The notes below the pieces were generated by a model, which worked only from the letters and a program-made list of their open reading frames with translations, was not told where the DNA came from and did no database searches. From Spirochaetaceae bacterium (GTDB lineage Bacteria > Spirochaetota > Spirochaetia > SZUA-6 > Fen-1364): a stretch of DNA of 7,929 nucleotides. The DNA is taken from the NCBI GenBank assembly GCA_003141795.1, contig PLNO01000310.1, positions 1 through 7,929 on the forward strand, written 5' to 3'. Shown piece after piece: positions 6,375-7,929 of the stretch. Position 1 is the first letter of the stretch; each line of letters opens with the position of its first letter. A program made the translations under genes and the position numbers.

Positions 6375-7700
6375 ATGCCGGGTTCCAGCGAGCCGATACA
6401 GATCCATTCCCTGAAGACCCTGTCCGCGGCGGACCGCAAGCGGATCCTTGACCGCGGCTTCGTCGAGACCGAGTCGGTCGGCACGACCGTGCAGGAGATC
6501 ATCGACAACGTGCGCCAGCGCGGCGATGCGGCCCTCGTGGAATACGCGAAGAAGCTCGACAAGGTCGACATCGACGAGCGCAGGCTCCAGGTGTCGAAGG
6601 ATGAGATCAAGGACGCCTACCACCAGGTGGACCGCAAGGTGGTGAAAGCGATCGAAACCCTCTCCGGCAACATCCAGCGCTTCCACCAGGCGCAGCTGCC
6701 CCAGCGGATGTGGTCCATGGAGATCTCTCCGGGCCTTCTCGGCGGGCAGGTCTTCATCCCGCTGGAAAAAGCGGGCTCCTACGTTCCGGGGGGGCGGGGC
6801 TGGTTCCCTTCGTCCGTCATGATGTCTGTCATCCCTGCCAAGGTGGCGGGAGTGCCGGAGGTTGTGGTCTGCACGCCTCCTATGCCGGACGGGAGGGTCA
6901 ACCCCGGCGTCCTTGTGGCGTGCGACATCACCGGCGCGGACAAGGTCTTTCGCATCAGCGGCGCCCAATCCATCGCGGCCATGGCGCTCGGTACGGCGAG
7001 CGTGCCCAAGGTCGATAAGGTCACGGGTCCCGGTTCCAAGTGGGTCCTCGCCGCCTTCCGCCTTCTGCAGGGCGAGGTGGCAGTCGGCACCCAGGCGGGT
7101 CCCGGTGAAGGCCTGATCCTCGCCGATGAGACGGCCAACCCCGAGCACGTGGCCGCGGACCTGATCATCCAGGCCGAGCACGGCTCGGATTCCACCGGCG
7201 TGCTTGTCACCGATTCGCGGACTCTGGCCGAGGCGGTGCTGCGCTGCATCGGGAGCCATATCGATGAACTGGACGAGGCTCACCGGGTCTTTGTCCTGGA
7301 TTCCCTGCGCAAGTACGGGGCCATCATCGTCACCGAAACGCATCAGGAGGCCATAGACTTCGCCAACGAATACGCCGTGGAGCACCTGGAGATCCAGACA
7401 CGCGACGTCATGCATGACCTCATGAAGGTGAAGAACGCGGGAGGGGTCTACCTGGGCGACTACACCCCCTTGTCGTGCGGTTGCTTCGGCTCAGGCCCCA
7501 ACCACGTTCTTCCGACCGCCCGCAAGGCGTTCGTCGAGGGCGGCCTGTCGACCATGCATTTCCTGAAGGCCGTGAGCTTCGAGTACTTTTCGAAGGAAGG
7601 CCTGGCCACCTTGAAACAGGCCATGGTCGATCTTGCCGATTATGAGGGCTTTCCGGCCCATCGGAACGCGATTCTGGAACGATTCAAAGAGGAGAAGTAG
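6375..7700 (+). CDS. Histidinol dehydrogenase family NAD-dependent oxidoreductase (HisD paralogue)
   Basis: A 441-residue HisD-family enzyme, close to the usual 430-440. Classical HisD is a zinc enzyme oxidising histidinol to histidine in two NAD+ steps. Conserved features are Y136 in S-Y-V-P-G-G, Q198 in S-G-A-Q-S, zinc ligands Q266 and H269 in Q-A-E-H-G, catalytic pair E336-H337 in V-E-H-L, H377 in G-P-N-H-V-L-P-T, E424 and the C-terminal ligand H429 in E-G-F-P-A-H. Three positions differ from E. coli HisD (numbering from memory): N211 to S221 (G-P-G-S), S237 to G244 (A-G-P-G-E) and zinc ligand D360 to C370 (C-G-C-F). These changes, and the binding-protein gene directly following, favour a paralogue on another alcohol. 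Sulfopropanediol dehydrogenase HpsN is a known family member of this kind, but I cannot assign it. The start is chosen by the SD at 6363; ATG 6315 would add 20 residues. Confidence 0.85.
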   Translation: MPGSSEPIQIHSLKTLSAADRKRILDRGFVETESVGTTVQEIIDNVRQRGDAALVEYAKKLDKVDIDERRLQVSKDEIKDAYHQVDRKVVKAIETLSGNIQRFHQAQLPQRMWSMEISPGLLGGQVFIPLEKAGSYVPGGRGWFPSSVMMSVIPAKVAGVPEVVVCTPPMPDGRVNPGVLVACDITGADKVFRISGAQSIAAMALGTASVPKVDKVTGPGSKWVLAAFRLLQGEVAVGTQAGPGEGLILADETANPEHVAADLIIQAEHGSDSTGVLVTDSRTLAEAVLRCIGSHIDELDEAHRVFVLDSLRKYGAIIVTETHQEAIDFANEYAVEHLEIQTRDVMHDLMKVKNAGGVYLGDYTPLSCGCFGSGPNHVLPTARKAFVEGGLSTMHFLKAVSFEYFSKEGLATLKQAMVDLADYEGFPAHRNAILERFKEEK

Positions 7701-7929
7701 ATGAGACAAATGCGGAAGTTCTTCACCGTGGCAGCGTTCGCCGCACTGGCCCTGCTCCTGTACGGCTGCGGCGGCGCGAAGAAGGAAGTCGTGTACGGCA
7801 TGACCGTGCGGGACGCCTCGGCGCCCTACATGGCGGCCATGATCAGTGGGGCCCAGGCGGAAGCCGCGAAGCTGGGCGCGAAGGTTGTCGTGCTTGACTC
7901 CAAGGATGATGTGCTCCAGCAGCTGAACC
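7701..7929 (+). CDS. Sugar-type ABC transporter substrate-binding lipoprotein, 5' part (partial)
   Basis: ATG 7701 directly abuts the hisD-like stop at 7700, with AGGAG at 7690-7694 as SD, so the two genes are probably co-transcribed and coupled. A second in-frame ATG at 7710 is less well placed. The 76 visible residues begin with a basic n-region (M-R-Q-M-R-K), a hydrophobic core and a lipobox L-L-Y-G-C with the lipidated cysteine at residue 23; Tyr at -2 is tolerated but uncommon. After a short G-G-A-K-K-E linker comes V-V-Y-G-M-T-V-R-D-A-S-A-P-Y-M, then G-A-Q-A-E-A-A-K-L-G-A and V-V-L-D-S. This is the first beta-alpha-beta of RbsB/XylF-like type 1 binding proteins. It should capture a sugar or polyol-like ligand at the outer side of the cytoplasmic membrane. 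The gene runs off the right edge. Confidence 0.82.
   Translation, partial: MRQMRKFFTVAAFAALALLLYGCGGAKKEVVYGMTVRDASAPYMAAMISGAQAEAAKLGAKVVVLDSKDDVLQQLN

Overview
The window is GC-rich bacterial DNA. It holds nine genes or gene fragments, almost back to back, and none shows an internal frameshift. The compact operons, Shine-Dalgarno (SD) sites, a lipoprotein signal peptide and periplasmic-binding-protein ABC systems mark it as bacterial. The phylum cannot be fixed from the sequence alone. A GC-rich anaerobe-like lineage such as Desulfobacterota or Synergistota is a guess, not a finding.

Left half (1-4880, plus strand): a branched-chain amino acid (Liv/HAAT-type) ABC importer operon. It runs from the 3' end of the substrate-binding protein gene, through livG-type and livF-type ATPases, to livH-type and livM-type permeases. 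A cytosolic metal-dependent amidohydrolase of the Xaa-Pro dipeptidase/imidazolonepropionase-like group follows 48 bp later. The likely logic is that the importer brings in an amino acid, small peptide or N-acyl/cyclic amide, and the amidohydrolase cleaves it. The substrate is not readable from the sequence.

Middle (4881-4965): a short convergent gap with a small GC-rich hairpin that could terminate transcription from either side.

Right half (4966-7929): a HisC-type PLP aminotransferase on the minus strand, and divergent from it a histidinol dehydrogenase (HisD) family enzyme. The latter is followed immediately by the start of a lipoprotein sugar-type (RbsB-like) ABC binding protein. No other his gene is present. 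The HisD homologue departs from classical HisD at several active-site positions, including a zinc ligand (Asp to Cys). Together with the linked sugar-type transporter, this suggests a catabolic HisD paralogue rather than histidine biosynthesis.

The region between the divergent genes (about 6064-6374) is the most unusual non-coding part. It holds three tandem units with a 51-bp period. The outer two are long hairpins with perfect 12-bp arms whose differences are compensatory. Because 51 is a multiple of three, reading frames stay open through the repeats on both strands, which artificially lengthens both flanking genes. A candidate promoter and a perfect SD lie just upstream of the hisD-like gene.
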